From Saccharopolyspora spinosa NRRL 18395 (GTDB taxonomy: Bacteria; Actinomycetota; Actinomycetes; Mycobacteriales; Pseudonocardiaceae), in contig NZ_GL877881.1 in assembly GCF_000194155.1 (NCBI RefSeq), forward strand, positions 274,611 to 338,610: a DNA stretch of 64,000 nt. Direction: 5' to 3'. Made by a program: the position numbers and the translations under genes. Below the pieces are notes generated by a model. It was not told the origin of the DNA and made no database searches. It saw only the letters and a program-made list of their open reading frames with translations. Each line of letters begins with the position of its first letter. Position 1 is the first letter of the stretch. Shown here piece by piece: positions 35,969-44,178 of the stretch.

Positions 35969-36934
35969 ATGCAGCACAAGCTGTCCGTTCCGCTCAACAT
36001 CACGGTAGAAGTGGGGGAATCGACCGCTGCCGGAATCGCTCAGGTCGAGTACCTCGATGGCGCGCCGCTCGAAATCGCCCGCCCCCGCACCTACTACGAG
36101 GGCTACACCGGGTACGACCCGGAGTTCCTCGGGCCCGAATTACCGCTGCCGGAACTCTCCGAGGAACAGCGCCGCAACGCCGCGAAGGCCAACAACGGCC
36201 CGCCCGGCGGAGATCCCACTGTCCTCGCCTACACACACTTCAGCATTGTCGTGAACCGGCGCCGCCAACTCGCCTACTACACAGTGGTGAACATCGACGG
36301 CAGCAGGAGCATCGATTTCCAGCGACAGGCGGACAAGTGGTACTTCGACTCCCGCATCGCAGAATCGGAGCAGATCGGCGAGGCCCTCTACCGGCGCAAC
36401 GCGCTGGACCGGGGGCACCTCGTCCGGCGGCTCGATCCGGTCTGGGGAGACGACCTGGCACGAGCCAACGACGACACGTTCCACTTCACGAACTGCGCGC
36501 CGCAGCACGAGAAGTTCAACCAGGGGAAAGAGCTCTGGCAGGGTCTTGAGAACTTCATCCTCGACAACGCCGACCTGACGGACAAGAAGATGACCGTGTT
36601 CACCGGCCCGGTCATGACCGATGACGACCCGCTGTACAAGGGCGTCCGGCTCCCGCTGGCGTACTGGAAGGTCGTCGGCTACTGCAAACCCGCTGGTGCG
36701 CTGCGCGTTTCCGGGTACCTGCTCGAGCAAACGCAACTTATCGAAGACATGCTCCCCTTCGAAGCCGTTTTCGATGCCGGGACGTACCGCGTCTCGCTGG
36801 AACAACTTCGAGAACGCGTGGGTCTTGATTTCCAGTACCTCGAACCGCACGAAACCCCCTTGACATCCGACGGGCTCGAAGCACGACTGGACCGGGTGCC
36901 GTTGAAGGACGACTACTCGAACTTGGTGCTCTAG
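35969..36934 (+). CDS. DNA/RNA non-specific endonuclease (NUC1/EndoG family)
   Basis: 321 residues from ATG 35969. The catalytic DRGH (147-150, H150) is followed by the metal-binding 'FNQGKELWQGLENFI' (N184, E193), and 'FTNCAPQHEKFNQG' matches the beta-beta-alpha-metal nuclease core. About 85 residues precede the catalytic domain, with no signal peptide. Together with the upstream protease this gives a protease-nuclease pair in one transcription unit. An intracellular sugar-nonspecific nuclease must be held inactive or its release controlled. Confidence 0.9.
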   Translation: MQHKLSVPLNITVEVGESTAAGIAQVEYLDGAPLEIARPRTYYEGYTGYDPEFLGPELPLPELSEEQRRNAAKANNGPPGGDPTVLAYTHFSIVVNRRRQLAYYTVVNIDGSRSIDFQRQADKWYFDSRIAESEQIGEALYRRNALDRGHLVRRLDPVWGDDLARANDDTFHFTNCAPQHEKFNQGKELWQGLENFILDNADLTDKKMTVFTGPVMTDDDPLYKGVRLPLAYWKVVGYCKPAGALRVSGYLLEQTQLIEDMLPFEAVFDAGTYRVSLEQLRERVGLDFQYLEPHETPLTSDGLEARLDRVPLKDDYSNLVL

Positions 36935-37250
36935 AAGCCGTTTGCAATCTAGTCCTGATTGATGGTGCAGGTAACGGAACGTTAGTTTTCGCCGCAGGCG
37001 TAGTACCGCCAGACGAGGGCATCGGGTGGATTTGTCCTCGACCCGGCACACGATCAACCGGCAAGTCACGCGGTGCTGCCGCCTCTGGCGGCTCGAGCGG
37101 CGGGCACCGACTGGTTCGCCGATGGGTGGACCGCCTGGATCCTGTTTGGATCGATGTGCTCATTGCTGCCGCCCGCGCGCCACCGGCTTACTGGTCTTGC
37201 CCGCCCGCGTTCCAGCGAACGGGCAGCTGCGCAGCGAGAGTGGAGGAGCC
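36935..37250. other. Intergenic gap within the hydrolase cluster
   Basis: 316 bp. Nothing protein-like on either strand. It ends with the GGAGGAGCC ribosome site of the next gene; it may hold a second promoter. Confidence 0.5.
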
Positions 37251-38015
37251 ATGCGGTACCGCCCGATCGATCGAGATCCAGATGATCAGCGCCTGGGGCG
37301 TTTCCTCCCCGACGATTGGCGCCACGTCGAGCAATACCCGTTGACCGCTGCAAGCCAACCCGCAGAAGTACCGGTGGTGATCGGTGTCAACTGGTACACC
37401 GAATTCGACCGCCCCCAAGCGGGCCAGGACGGTGTTCCGTTCGTGGCCCGGGAGGGGGCGAAGTCGCTGACCAGGATTCGGGGCGGGCACGCCGTGTGCC
37501 TGGAACCCGGCGGGGAACCCGACCGCGAGGAGTGGTGGAAGTTCTACGACCAGGGCAGCGAGGGCGCCTGCGTCGGATTCGCCTGGACCCGGTGCATGAC
37601 GATCCTCAACGAGGAGATGTACACGGCCTGGTGGTTGTGGGATCGGGGCAAGGAACGCGATCAGTGGCCCGAGACCAAACCGGGCGATTCCAACGGGACG
37701 TCCTGCCGCGCCGCGGCCGAGGTCTTGGCCTCGACAGGGCACGTCGACTGGGCGAACTCCTACGCCAACGACGACTACACCGAGCGCACCCACTACGCCG
37801 CCGACGCGGCCGCCGGCATCAAGGTGTTCCGCTGGGCAGTATCGGTTGATGACGTACATGCCGTGCTCGGCAACACTCGCGCGGACGAGCTGGGTGCCGT
37901 GCCGATCCTGAACTCCTGGGGCACCGACTACCCGCACCGGGTGTGGATGCCAGACGAGGTCCTGGATCGGCTCATGCGGGAAGACGGCGAAATCGCCGTA
38001 CCGACCGACCGCTAG
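37251..38015 (+). CDS. Papain-like (C1-type) cysteine peptidase homologue with permuted residue order
   Basis: 254 residues, ATG 37251 behind GGAGGAGCC. 'YDQGSEGACVGFAWTR' is the papain Cys motif (C107) and 'ILNSWGTDYP' the Asn motif (N221). The 'GGHAV' His motif (H80), which in papains lies between them, is before the Cys, so the linear order is H-C-N. This suggests a circularly permuted or re-purposed fold. No signal or pro-region is seen. Small proteins of this kind occur in many actinomycetes as hypotheticals. It could be a protease or an inactive scaffold. Confidence 0.7.
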   Translation: MRYRPIDRDPDDQRLGRFLPDDWRHVEQYPLTAASQPAEVPVVIGVNWYTEFDRPQAGQDGVPFVAREGAKSLTRIRGGHAVCLEPGGEPDREEWWKFYDQGSEGACVGFAWTRCMTILNEEMYTAWWLWDRGKERDQWPETKPGDSNGTSCRAAAEVLASTGHVDWANSYANDDYTERTHYAADAAAGIKVFRWAVSVDDVHAVLGNTRADELGAVPILNSWGTDYPHRVWMPDEVLDRLMREDGEIAVPTDR

Positions 38016-38126
38016 CCGGGCCCAGCCCTTGCGAGCGATGAGCCTCGTCCGGAACCTGCCGGATCCTCTTTGGTCCATGCAGAACCGTCTTTTCGCGGTG
38101 CAGTGTCTGCGATCTGGGGAGGAGAG

Positions 38127-39440
38127 ATGGAGTCACATCTCGGCGATGTGCCGTACTGGGAGGTCGAGTTCGACGCTGCGGGCGTGCTCCGCCAGGGTGG
38201 AAACCTGCCCGAGACGACAGCGGGGCTGCGCGAGCTATTCGTCTTCAGCCACGGCTGGAACAGCTCCTTCGACGGGGCACGTGACCTGAACGCGGCGATG
38301 TTCGGGCTCATCGCGGGGATGCTCTCGGCCGAGCAGCGGGCGAATACGGCGTTCGTCGGCGTGCTGTGGCCCGCACTGCTGTTCCCCGAGGATGCCCCGG
38401 GAGATACCGGTCCGCCGGTCCCGCGATCATCGGCGACGCAGGACCTAGGAGCTCTGGCGTCCCCACAACGCACCGGGGAAACGTCCACCGGTGCCGACCT
38501 CGCGAAGGCGCTCGCGCCTGCCTTCCCGGCCCAGGAGGAGCGGCTGGACGAGATCGGCCAGCTGCTCGACCGGCAGCCGCAGGACCGGGACCGGCTCTTG
38601 GAGTTCCTCCGCCTCACGAGAGGACTCGTGACCACTTCCAGCAACGCCCCGGAGGACGCGGGCGAAGCAGCGGTGCTCAGCGCACCACCGGGACGAGTGT
38701 TCGACGCGATGGCGGCCCTCGCACCCGTCGACGGTGGAAGCGAGCGGGCGCTCAGCCCGTTCGGGCGGATGTGGCGGGGAGCGCGAGAGACGTTGCGGGT
38801 CCTCAGCTACTACGAGATGAAGGAACGCGCCGGGGTGGTCGGCCGCGACGGCCTCGGCCCCCTGCTCGGGCAGATGGCGCACACCATCCCCGGTGTGCGC
38901 GTGCATCTCCTCGGCCACAGCTTCGGCGCCCGGCTCGTTTCGTTCGCCCTCAGCGGGCTCCCGCCTGAGCTGCGTGGCGCGAACAGCCCGGTCAAGTCCC
39001 TGTACCTGCTGCAGGGCGCTTTCAGCCACTTCGCGTTCGCACCGCGAGCTCCGGTGCGGGACGGCGCGGGTGTGCTGGCCGATTGCGTCGACCGGGTCGA
39101 CGGCCCGCTCGTGTGCACGTTCAGCGAGGCCGACCGCGCAGTCGCCTGGTTGTATCCCAACGCCAGCAGGCTGGCCTGGCATGACGCCGAGTTGGTGGAC
39201 CGGATCAACTACCGCTGGGGAGCGATGGGCTACGACGGCTACCAGCAGAGCGGGGCCCAGACCCTCAAGATGGGCCAGCAGGGCACGGACTACGGGTTCC
39301 AGCCGGACGTGTTCTACCGCCTCGACGCCAACGACGTCATCAACCGGAACCTGTCCCGGTTCGCCCAGGCCCACTCCGACATCCGGCATCCAGAGGTGGC
39401 GTGGGCCGCGGTGTCGGCTGCTCGATCGCTGCGCAGGTGA
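38127..39440 (+). CDS. Alpha/beta hydrolase
   Basis: 437 residues, ATG 38127 behind GGGGAGGAG. 'ELFVFSHGWNSSFDGAR' is the oxyanion strand-turn and 'VHLLGHSFGARLVSFAL' (near residue 263) the nucleophile elbow, as in lipase/esterase-like proteins. A 170-residue insertion between them is proline- and glutamate-rich and may be a lid. No signal peptide. It overlaps the following membrane protein gene by 4 bp (GTGA), so the two are likely functional partners. Confidence 0.8.
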   Translation: MESHLGDVPYWEVEFDAAGVLRQGGNLPETTAGLRELFVFSHGWNSSFDGARDLNAAMFGLIAGMLSAEQRANTAFVGVLWPALLFPEDAPGDTGPPVPRSSATQDLGALASPQRTGETSTGADLAKALAPAFPAQEERLDEIGQLLDRQPQDRDRLLEFLRLTRGLVTTSSNAPEDAGEAAVLSAPPGRVFDAMAALAPVDGGSERALSPFGRMWRGARETLRVLSYYEMKERAGVVGRDGLGPLLGQMAHTIPGVRVHLLGHSFGARLVSFALSGLPPELRGANSPVKSLYLLQGAFSHFAFAPRAPVRDGAGVLADCVDRVDGPLVCTFSEADRAVAWLYPNASRLAWHDAELVDRINYRWGAMGYDGYQQSGAQTLKMGQQGTDYGFQPDVFYRLDANDVINRNLSRFAQAHSDIRHPEVAWAAVSAARSLRR

Positions 39441-40552
39441 GAGCCGTGAACTCCCCACGAACCGCTTCGCGCCGAGACTCCGATTGGCGATGGCCTTGGG
39501 GGTACAGGGCACTCGCCCGCATAGACGAGCTGAGGGCATTCGTGGACTGGGCGGAGAACTGCTCCGCGCCGAGCGGGCTGTGCACCGAGAAGTTGGCGGC
39601 CAATGCCCGCGACCACCTCGAGTGCGCTCACAGCGATGTCCTCGGCACTCAGTGGCCGCGGCGGGCGCACGGGGTGGACAGCGCGCTCGCCCACATCCAC
39701 GCGGCCCACGTCCTCGCGCTCCAGATGGTTTCGCTCGAAGATCTCCACGGCATGCTGGCCGACCTCCTCATGCTGCTCGAGGCGAGCCTGCTGCCCGAGG
39801 ACAGGCGCCGTTTGGCCGTCGAGCAGATCTTCAAGAGCTCCGAGGGCGGCAGACTCGTCCAGGCTCAACGACAGACCGTGATCGACGCCGTGCGTGAGGC
39901 GTACCGGGCTCAAGAGCGCGAGGTCGTCCGCGAGCGCAGTTTCTCCCAACTGGTGTGGTGTTGGGCCATCGGCCTGCTGGGCATAGCTGTCACGATCGCG
40001 ATTTTCAGCGCCCTCATTCCGACACTGCTGCCGATCTGCTTCGGGCCCACCCCCAACGTGCCGTCAGCACAGGTTCTCGAACCACCTCGCGGACTGATAG
40101 TCGTGTGTCCGCTCGACCAACACCCGTTCACCGGAAATATGAACGTGAGCGCGGCGTTGGCCGCGTCGAGTGGCGACTACGCAGTCGTCGAAACCGCCGG
40201 GTTCGTTGCGGCGGCGGTGACCGCTGCCGCAACGCTACACCAGCTCAGAGGTAACCCGACCGCATCCAACGTGCCGCTCGCGCTCGCGTGCCTCAAGCTC
40301 CCGGCCGGTGCCTTGACAGCCGTGCTCGGGCTCCTTCTCATGCGCGGCGATTTCGTACCCGGTTTGACGTCCCTCGATTCATCGGCGCAGATCATCGGCT
40401 GGGCCGTCATCTTCGGAGCTGCACAACACCTGTTCACCAAGGTCGTCGACGCCCGAGGCCAAGAAGTCATGGAGGCGGCACCAAGTCCGCAACCCGCGTC
40501 GGCGCCCCGAGGGGCACCGGCGCAACGAGAATCTCTCCACAGCCGAGCGTGA
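39437..40552 (+). CDS. Membrane protein paired with the alpha/beta hydrolase
   Basis: 371 residues with GTG start in the 4-bp overlap (39437). A soluble helical N-terminal domain of about 165 residues is followed by a TM ('LVWCWAIGLLGIAVTIAIFSALI'-type segment near residue 175), a roughly 45-residue extracytoplasmic loop with two Cys, and two or three further TM helices; the C-terminal tail is Pro/Ser/Arg-rich. Family not recognised. It could be the membrane anchor, pore or immunity component of the preceding hydrolases. Confidence 0.7.
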   Translation: MRAVNSPRTASRRDSDWRWPWGYRALARIDELRAFVDWAENCSAPSGLCTEKLAANARDHLECAHSDVLGTQWPRRAHGVDSALAHIHAAHVLALQMVSLEDLHGMLADLLMLLEASLLPEDRRRLAVEQIFKSSEGGRLVQAQRQTVIDAVREAYRAQEREVVRERSFSQLVWCWAIGLLGIAVTIAIFSALIPTLLPICFGPTPNVPSAQVLEPPRGLIVVCPLDQHPFTGNMNVSAALAASSGDYAVVETAGFVAAAVTAAATLHQLRGNPTASNVPLALACLKLPAGALTAVLGLLLMRGDFVPGLTSLDSSAQIIGWAVIFGAAQHLFTKVVDARGQEVMEAAPSPQPASAPRGAPAQRESLHSRA

Positions 40553-40833
40553 CGCCAACGCCTCGGGTACCTCGCCCGACGCTCGGAGCACGGTGGAACC
40601 CGGAGCTGGCTGCGCCTCCGGCCCCGGCGCCGTCAGATCCAGCCGGCGAGTAAGAAGATCGCCCACGACAGCACCGACGCGACCAGGATCACGCTCATCC
40701 GTTCTAAAAGTTTCGCTGGATCTCTAGGCGCGCATACAAACGATCTGGACTCGTCGACTCCCATTGCGTTCCGCTTCTGCCCAAGGGATTCCGCAACAGC
40801 CCCCCCCTCGGACGCCTTCCGGCGTCGACCCCA

Positions 40834-41008
40834 GTTTTCGACGTCACCCAGCTCGTCCAATATAGACACGGTTGAACGCGTACTCCCGCGCCGGGATACG
40901 AGGTGAGGGGCACCCTTGAGCGGCACAGTCGCCCAAGGGTGCCCCTCACCTGTTTCGACATCACCAATATCGGCCAATATCGACACCGATTGAACGCGTT
41001 CTCCCGCG
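40834..41008. repeat. Direct repeat - 18-bp hairpin - direct repeat element
   Basis: Two imperfect 57-bp direct repeats (40834-40890 and 40952-41008) flank a perfect 18-bp inverted repeat (40901-40918 with 40934-40951, 15-nt loop). On the minus strand each repeat contains GGGAG followed by a GTG and codons for VSIL(D/A)-x-(L/I)GDVE, so it looks like a duplicated gene start. The downstream frame (GTG 40873 to 40633) ends in a hydrophobic helix 'MSVILVASVLSWAIFLLAGW'. The hairpin would be a strong terminator in either direction. Confidence 0.75.
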
Positions 41009-41089
41009 TCTCCCGCGCGTAGGGGGTGAATTCTCGATCGGCTCGTTGCGTAGCGCCGGGTGACGGTTCCGGGAACCGGCCGCCCTTCC

Positions 41090-41278
41090 TCACCGGGAAA
41101 GCGAGCTGCTGACCGCGCCCAGGATTAGCACCGAACGGTCCACCTCGGTGCGGGTGCCGTTCTCGATGACGTAGCTCGTCACCTTCACCCGCCAACCGGA
41201 AGCGACGTTGACCTCACCGGTCCGCCACTGGTCGGTGTCGACCAGGTCCGCCGGTCCGGTCGCGCGGCGCACCGACAC
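41090..41278 (-). pseudogene. 3' remnant of a hypothetical protein gene
   Basis: 'PADLVDTDQWRTGEVNVASG' and 'WRVKVTSYVIENGTRTEVDR' read as an authentic protein end of 62 residues. The frame upstream soon meets a TAG (about 41317) and no ribosome site is found. GTG 41278 could start a short protein, but it looks like a truncated gene. Not assigned to a family. Confidence 0.35.
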
Positions 41279-41481
41279 GTGCGCGAACTGCAGCAGAGCC
41301 TGCTGCTGCCGCGTCTACGAACCTTGATCGGCCTATTGATCATCATGCGCTCGCAGCCCACCCACCATCCCGGCCGCCTTGGGGAGGTGGCAATTTCGTG
41401 CGAAATGGGCCATGAAACAGTGGCCCTCTCTGCGAGATCCGCCACAGCTTAGCCGGAACATTCTAAACCTTCAGACACAAC

Positions 41482-41511
41482 GGTGGCCCCGGTGAAACGA
41501 CCGGGGCCACC
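41482..41511. terminator. Terminator of the XRE regulator gene
   Basis: Perfect 12-bp stem GGTGGCCCCGGT/ACCGGGGCCACC with a GAAACG loop, 3 bp past the stop codon of the minus-strand XRE gene. Confidence 0.85.
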
Positions 41512-41514
41512 ATG

Positions 41515-42825
41515 TCATGCGGCGACGCCTACAAAATCGGAAAGCTCCCGCAGGTCAGTCTTAATAGATCTTCTCTCTCGCTGAAGAATTCCGCGCAACA
41601 TGCTGTGCACACGACTGGTAAAGATCAATTGTTCGGGAGCGACTTCTTTTGCTTCCTTGAGCAGGTCCAGCGCTTCGCGGTATTTCCTGCGGAGGTAGAA
41701 AGACCATGCCACGGTAATCAAATGCGACGTGCGTCGTTCCGCTAGTTCAGGTGGCAGGCGGCCCATTGGGACCGAATCCGACAGATCGATCGCGCGAGAA
41801 GGGTCGCCCATTTCCAGGGCGAGCCATACTCGATGAATCGCGACGTTCGTAGGTCCAAATGCTAGCCAGAAATCGTTGCGATCCTGCCCGATGCGTTCTG
41901 CGGTACGTTCAATCTCACGAAGGTAATCCCGTGCCGCTGAATGGTCGTTCATGGTCGCCGCTCCAACCGCACCCTTTAGCAACAAAGAACCGTACATGCT
42001 GAGGTGCTCAGGACTAGCATTTTTGTCGTTTCTGCGGAGTGCGTCCGCTGCCGCAATGGGCACATCAGTGGATTCGGCTAGACGTCCAGCGTGGCGCAGA
42101 ACAACGGCTAATCTCCATGCCCCCCCCGCGATCAACAGTGGATCTCCGGTTTGTTCCGCTGCTGCCATAGATCGTTCTGCGGCAACCCACGGCAAGCGTG
42201 TTTCGCCGAGACGATCCAGCATTCCGCTCGTTACGCGATAGACGAGAGCTTCCAAAGTCTTCGCCTCGCGCTTACTTGCGTCGCTGTCGGCTTGGCGGAC
42301 CGCGTGATAGCTGTCCGTGATCATCTCGGGCACCAGAGGTGCCATGCGTGACCACTGCTCAGTCTGAGAACAGACAAAAGCGAACGAGATGGACCTTCTG
42401 AGCTCGTCTGTGTTTACCGGACCACGATCGGGAACCCCAATAAGTGACGCGATTCCGTCATACCTGAGCATTGCGGTTTCAATCGCTGGCACCACTTCGG
42501 GCGCGGTGCCCAACGTTGCGCCATTAGCACCCAGACGCGGCGTAGAATGGAATGGTCCCGGCAGTAGTTTCGTTGGCTCTAATTTTAGCGCTTCCGCGAC
42601 TCGCAGAATCGTTGATAGCTTGTCCAGGTCGCGAGCACCACGCTCGATCTGCGACAACCATTCTTCGGAACGCCCAAGCAAACCGGACAGAACCGCCTGG
42701 CTGTAGCCGCGTCGCCGCCGGAAGTAGGCGATGCGTTCGCCGACTGTCGCTTCATCGTCCAACCGCATACCTATCAGGGTACGGTGCGTCCGATCGGGTT
42801 CCCCAAACAAAACGTTGGGGTTCAT
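41515..42825 (-). CDS. XRE-family HTH regulator with TPR-like C-terminus
   Basis: 436 residues. HTH at about 25-85: 'GERIAYFRRRRGYSQAVLSG' and 'SEEWLSQIERGARDLDKLST'. The remaining 350 residues are helical repeats of the kind found in the many actinomycete-specific XRE/TPR regulators. The lower GC and AT-rich stretches (for example 41570-41650) suggest weaker codon bias than the flanks. ATG 42825 has AGGGGGC upstream; ATG 42768 is an alternative. Divergent from small genes at 42.9-43.9 kb, a usual arrangement. Confidence 0.88.
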   Translation of the reverse strand: MNPNVLFGEPDRTHRTLIGMRLDDEATVGERIAYFRRRRGYSQAVLSGLLGRSEEWLSQIERGARDLDKLSTILRVAEALKLEPTKLLPGPFHSTPRLGANGATLGTAPEVVPAIETAMLRYDGIASLIGVPDRGPVNTDELRRSISFAFVCSQTEQWSRMAPLVPEMITDSYHAVRQADSDASKREAKTLEALVYRVTSGMLDRLGETRLPWVAAERSMAAAEQTGDPLLIAGGAWRLAVVLRHAGRLAESTDVPIAAADALRRNDKNASPEHLSMYGSLLLKGAVGAATMNDHSAARDYLREIERTAERIGQDRNDFWLAFGPTNVAIHRVWLALEMGDPSRAIDLSDSVPMGRLPPELAERRTSHLITVAWSFYLRRKYREALDLLKEAKEVAPEQLIFTSRVHSMLRGILQRERRSIKTDLRELSDFVGVAA

Positions 42826-42936
42826 CGAGCTTTCGCCCCCTAACTTCGAGGCCAGGGCGGTCCCCGTCGTTGGAAGCCCCCCGACATCGGCGGGGACTGC
42901 TCCACCAACACCAAGCGGTGCGGAAGGAAAACGGGC

Positions 42937-43245
42937 GTGGAAGCGAGAAGTTCAGCGGGCAGTACGCAACTGTTTGCGGACCAAGCGGAACCGTCCGGTG
43001 CCGTCCGGGATGTATGGACTGATCATCTTGGGACCGTCCACGAGCGAAAGCCTGGCACGAAACAAACGAGATGTGGGCTCGTCATGGGCGTTGTCTCCAA
43101 CCGGCTGCTCTCCGCCCGACCTTGCGAGGTATGCGTAAGCGATGCACTCGCCGAGTACACCCGTAACCACGACTGCCGAGCGAGCGGTTGCGGCCTCTTG
43201 TGCGCACCGGAGTTCGTCGGGGGCGTTCACCCGCAGTCAGGTTGA
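42937..43245 (+). CDS. Small cysteine-containing hypothetical protein
   Basis: 102 residues from GTG 42937 with AAGGAAA seven bases upstream. The central part 'HERKPGTKQTRCGLVMG' and 'LLSARPCEVCVSDALAEYTR' looks like a small zinc-ribbon-type protein (C and CxxC). The overlapping minus frame is equally open, so coding status is moderate. It is divergent from the XRE regulator. Confidence 0.4.
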   Translation: MEARSSAGSTQLFADQAEPSGAVRDVWTDHLGTVHERKPGTKQTRCGLVMGVVSNRLLSARPCEVCVSDALAEYTRNHDCRASGCGLLCAPEFVGGVHPQSG

Positions 43246-43395
43246 TCTCAGACGCGGCTCGGTTCGTATGTGTGCTGCGCCCCGACACGCGGCGCACTCC
43301 TCCCCTGTTGGAACCGGGCCGTCGCGGCCGGTTGGCAAGTTGTTTGGGTCCTTCCGGGCTTGCCAACCGGCCGCTCCCGCCTCACCGGCAGACCC

Positions 43396-43442
43396 CCGGA
43401 CGGTCGATTGACCTGATACGGCCTGTCCGGACGATCGATCAC
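43396..43442. promoter_or_regulatory. Pair of direct repeats upstream of the small-gene pair
   Basis: CCGGACGGTCGATTGAC (43396-43412) and CCGGACGATCGATCAC (43427-43442) are spaced 31 bp start to start, three helical turns, and end about 54 bp before ATG 43496. They could be tandem operator half-sites for the neighbouring XRE regulator. Confidence 0.4.
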
Positions 43443-43495
43443 GTAAAGTGAGGGGAGGTGTTCAACCATCGTGCCGAGCCGAGGAGTAACCGAGT

Positions 43496-43771
43496 ATGGC
43501 AACCGTCCGCGTGCACCCGATCCAGCTTGAGTACAGCGTTGCGAAAGACGACACACAGACATGCAACCTGTGCGGTGCCGAAGAGCGTTGGACGTCGAAG
43601 CAACAGCCTACGGTGTTCGGGGACGCATTGAAACGATCGCTGCACCTGGTGCACCTGGTGAAGGCACACCTGCCTGACGTCCAAAACACCTTCACGCCCG
43701 CTGAGCGGAAGAAGGAGAAGGACATCGATGCGGGGCAGACGACAGCCACTGTCGGGCAAGCCGAAGGATGA
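43496..43771 (+). CDS. Small CxxC hypothetical protein
   Basis: 91 residues, ATG 43496 behind GAGGAG. 'DTQTCNLCGAEERW' contains a single CxxC, followed by 'LHLVHLVKAHLPDVQ' and a charged tail. It may bind zinc with the two histidines in the helix (H-x2-H). Its last 44 bp overlap the next small gene. Unassigned. Confidence 0.65.
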   Translation: MATVRVHPIQLEYSVAKDDTQTCNLCGAEERWTSKQQPTVFGDALKRSLHLVHLVKAHLPDVQNTFTPAERKKEKDIDAGQTTATVGQAEG

Positions 43772-43850
43772 GTTCGAGCGGGACATCGATCACTGGTCGC
43801 AGGGTGACGACAAGGTAGAGGACCTGGTTAACACCGACAACGACGACTGA
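43728..43850 (+). CDS. 40-residue acidic peptide gene
   Basis: ATG 43728 with AAGGAGAAGG immediately upstream. The product begins with a basic segment (MRGRRQPLSGKPKDEFERD) and ends strongly acidic (NTDNDD). It overlaps the preceding gene in another frame and is followed by a strong terminator, which supports a real two-gene operon. Function unknown; size and charge pattern fit small regulatory or antitoxin-like peptides or a peptide precursor. Confidence 0.55.
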   Translation: MRGRRQPLSGKPKDEFERDIDHWSQGDDKVEDLVNTDNDD

Positions 43851-43867
43851 TCAAGCCCGGACAGCAG

Positions 43868-43909
43868 CGAGGCCCCGCACCCACGGATAACCCACGGTGC
43901 GGGGCCTCG
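43868..43909. terminator. Terminator of the small-gene operon
   Basis: Perfect 14-bp stem CGAGGCCCCGCACC/GGTGCGGGGCCTCG around a 14-nt loop, 18 bp after the stop of the 40-residue gene. Confidence 0.85.
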
Positions 43910-44178
43910 TCGCATCAACAGCCTTGCTCGCAACGACTACAGGCAGTATCGACGGTCCAGCAGCGTTTTTTGATCATGGGTATCATCGGCGGATCTCGCC
44001 AGGAGGGCCACTACTTCATAGCCGATTTCGCCCGAAATCGGCGGCAGCCTCAATATCCGATCAACGTTGCTTGATGCGGCACAAGCCGGCGGTCTGCCGA
44101 CGCCGACATCAGGCTCCGAGAGCGTCGGAGATCTGCGATGTGGAACGGCGCGCTTCCCCGCACCGCCGGAGCCTGTTC

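Noticed and set aside
40633-40986. 117-codon minus-strand gene across the repeat-hairpin element
   Set aside because: It would have to translate through a perfect 18-bp hairpin and a duplicated start; composition is not convincing, so described only with the repeat.
42952-43230. Minus-strand 92-codon frame overlapping the small Cys-rich gene
   Set aside because: No ribosome site; the plus-strand frame has a better start and a CxxC pattern, though neither is certain.
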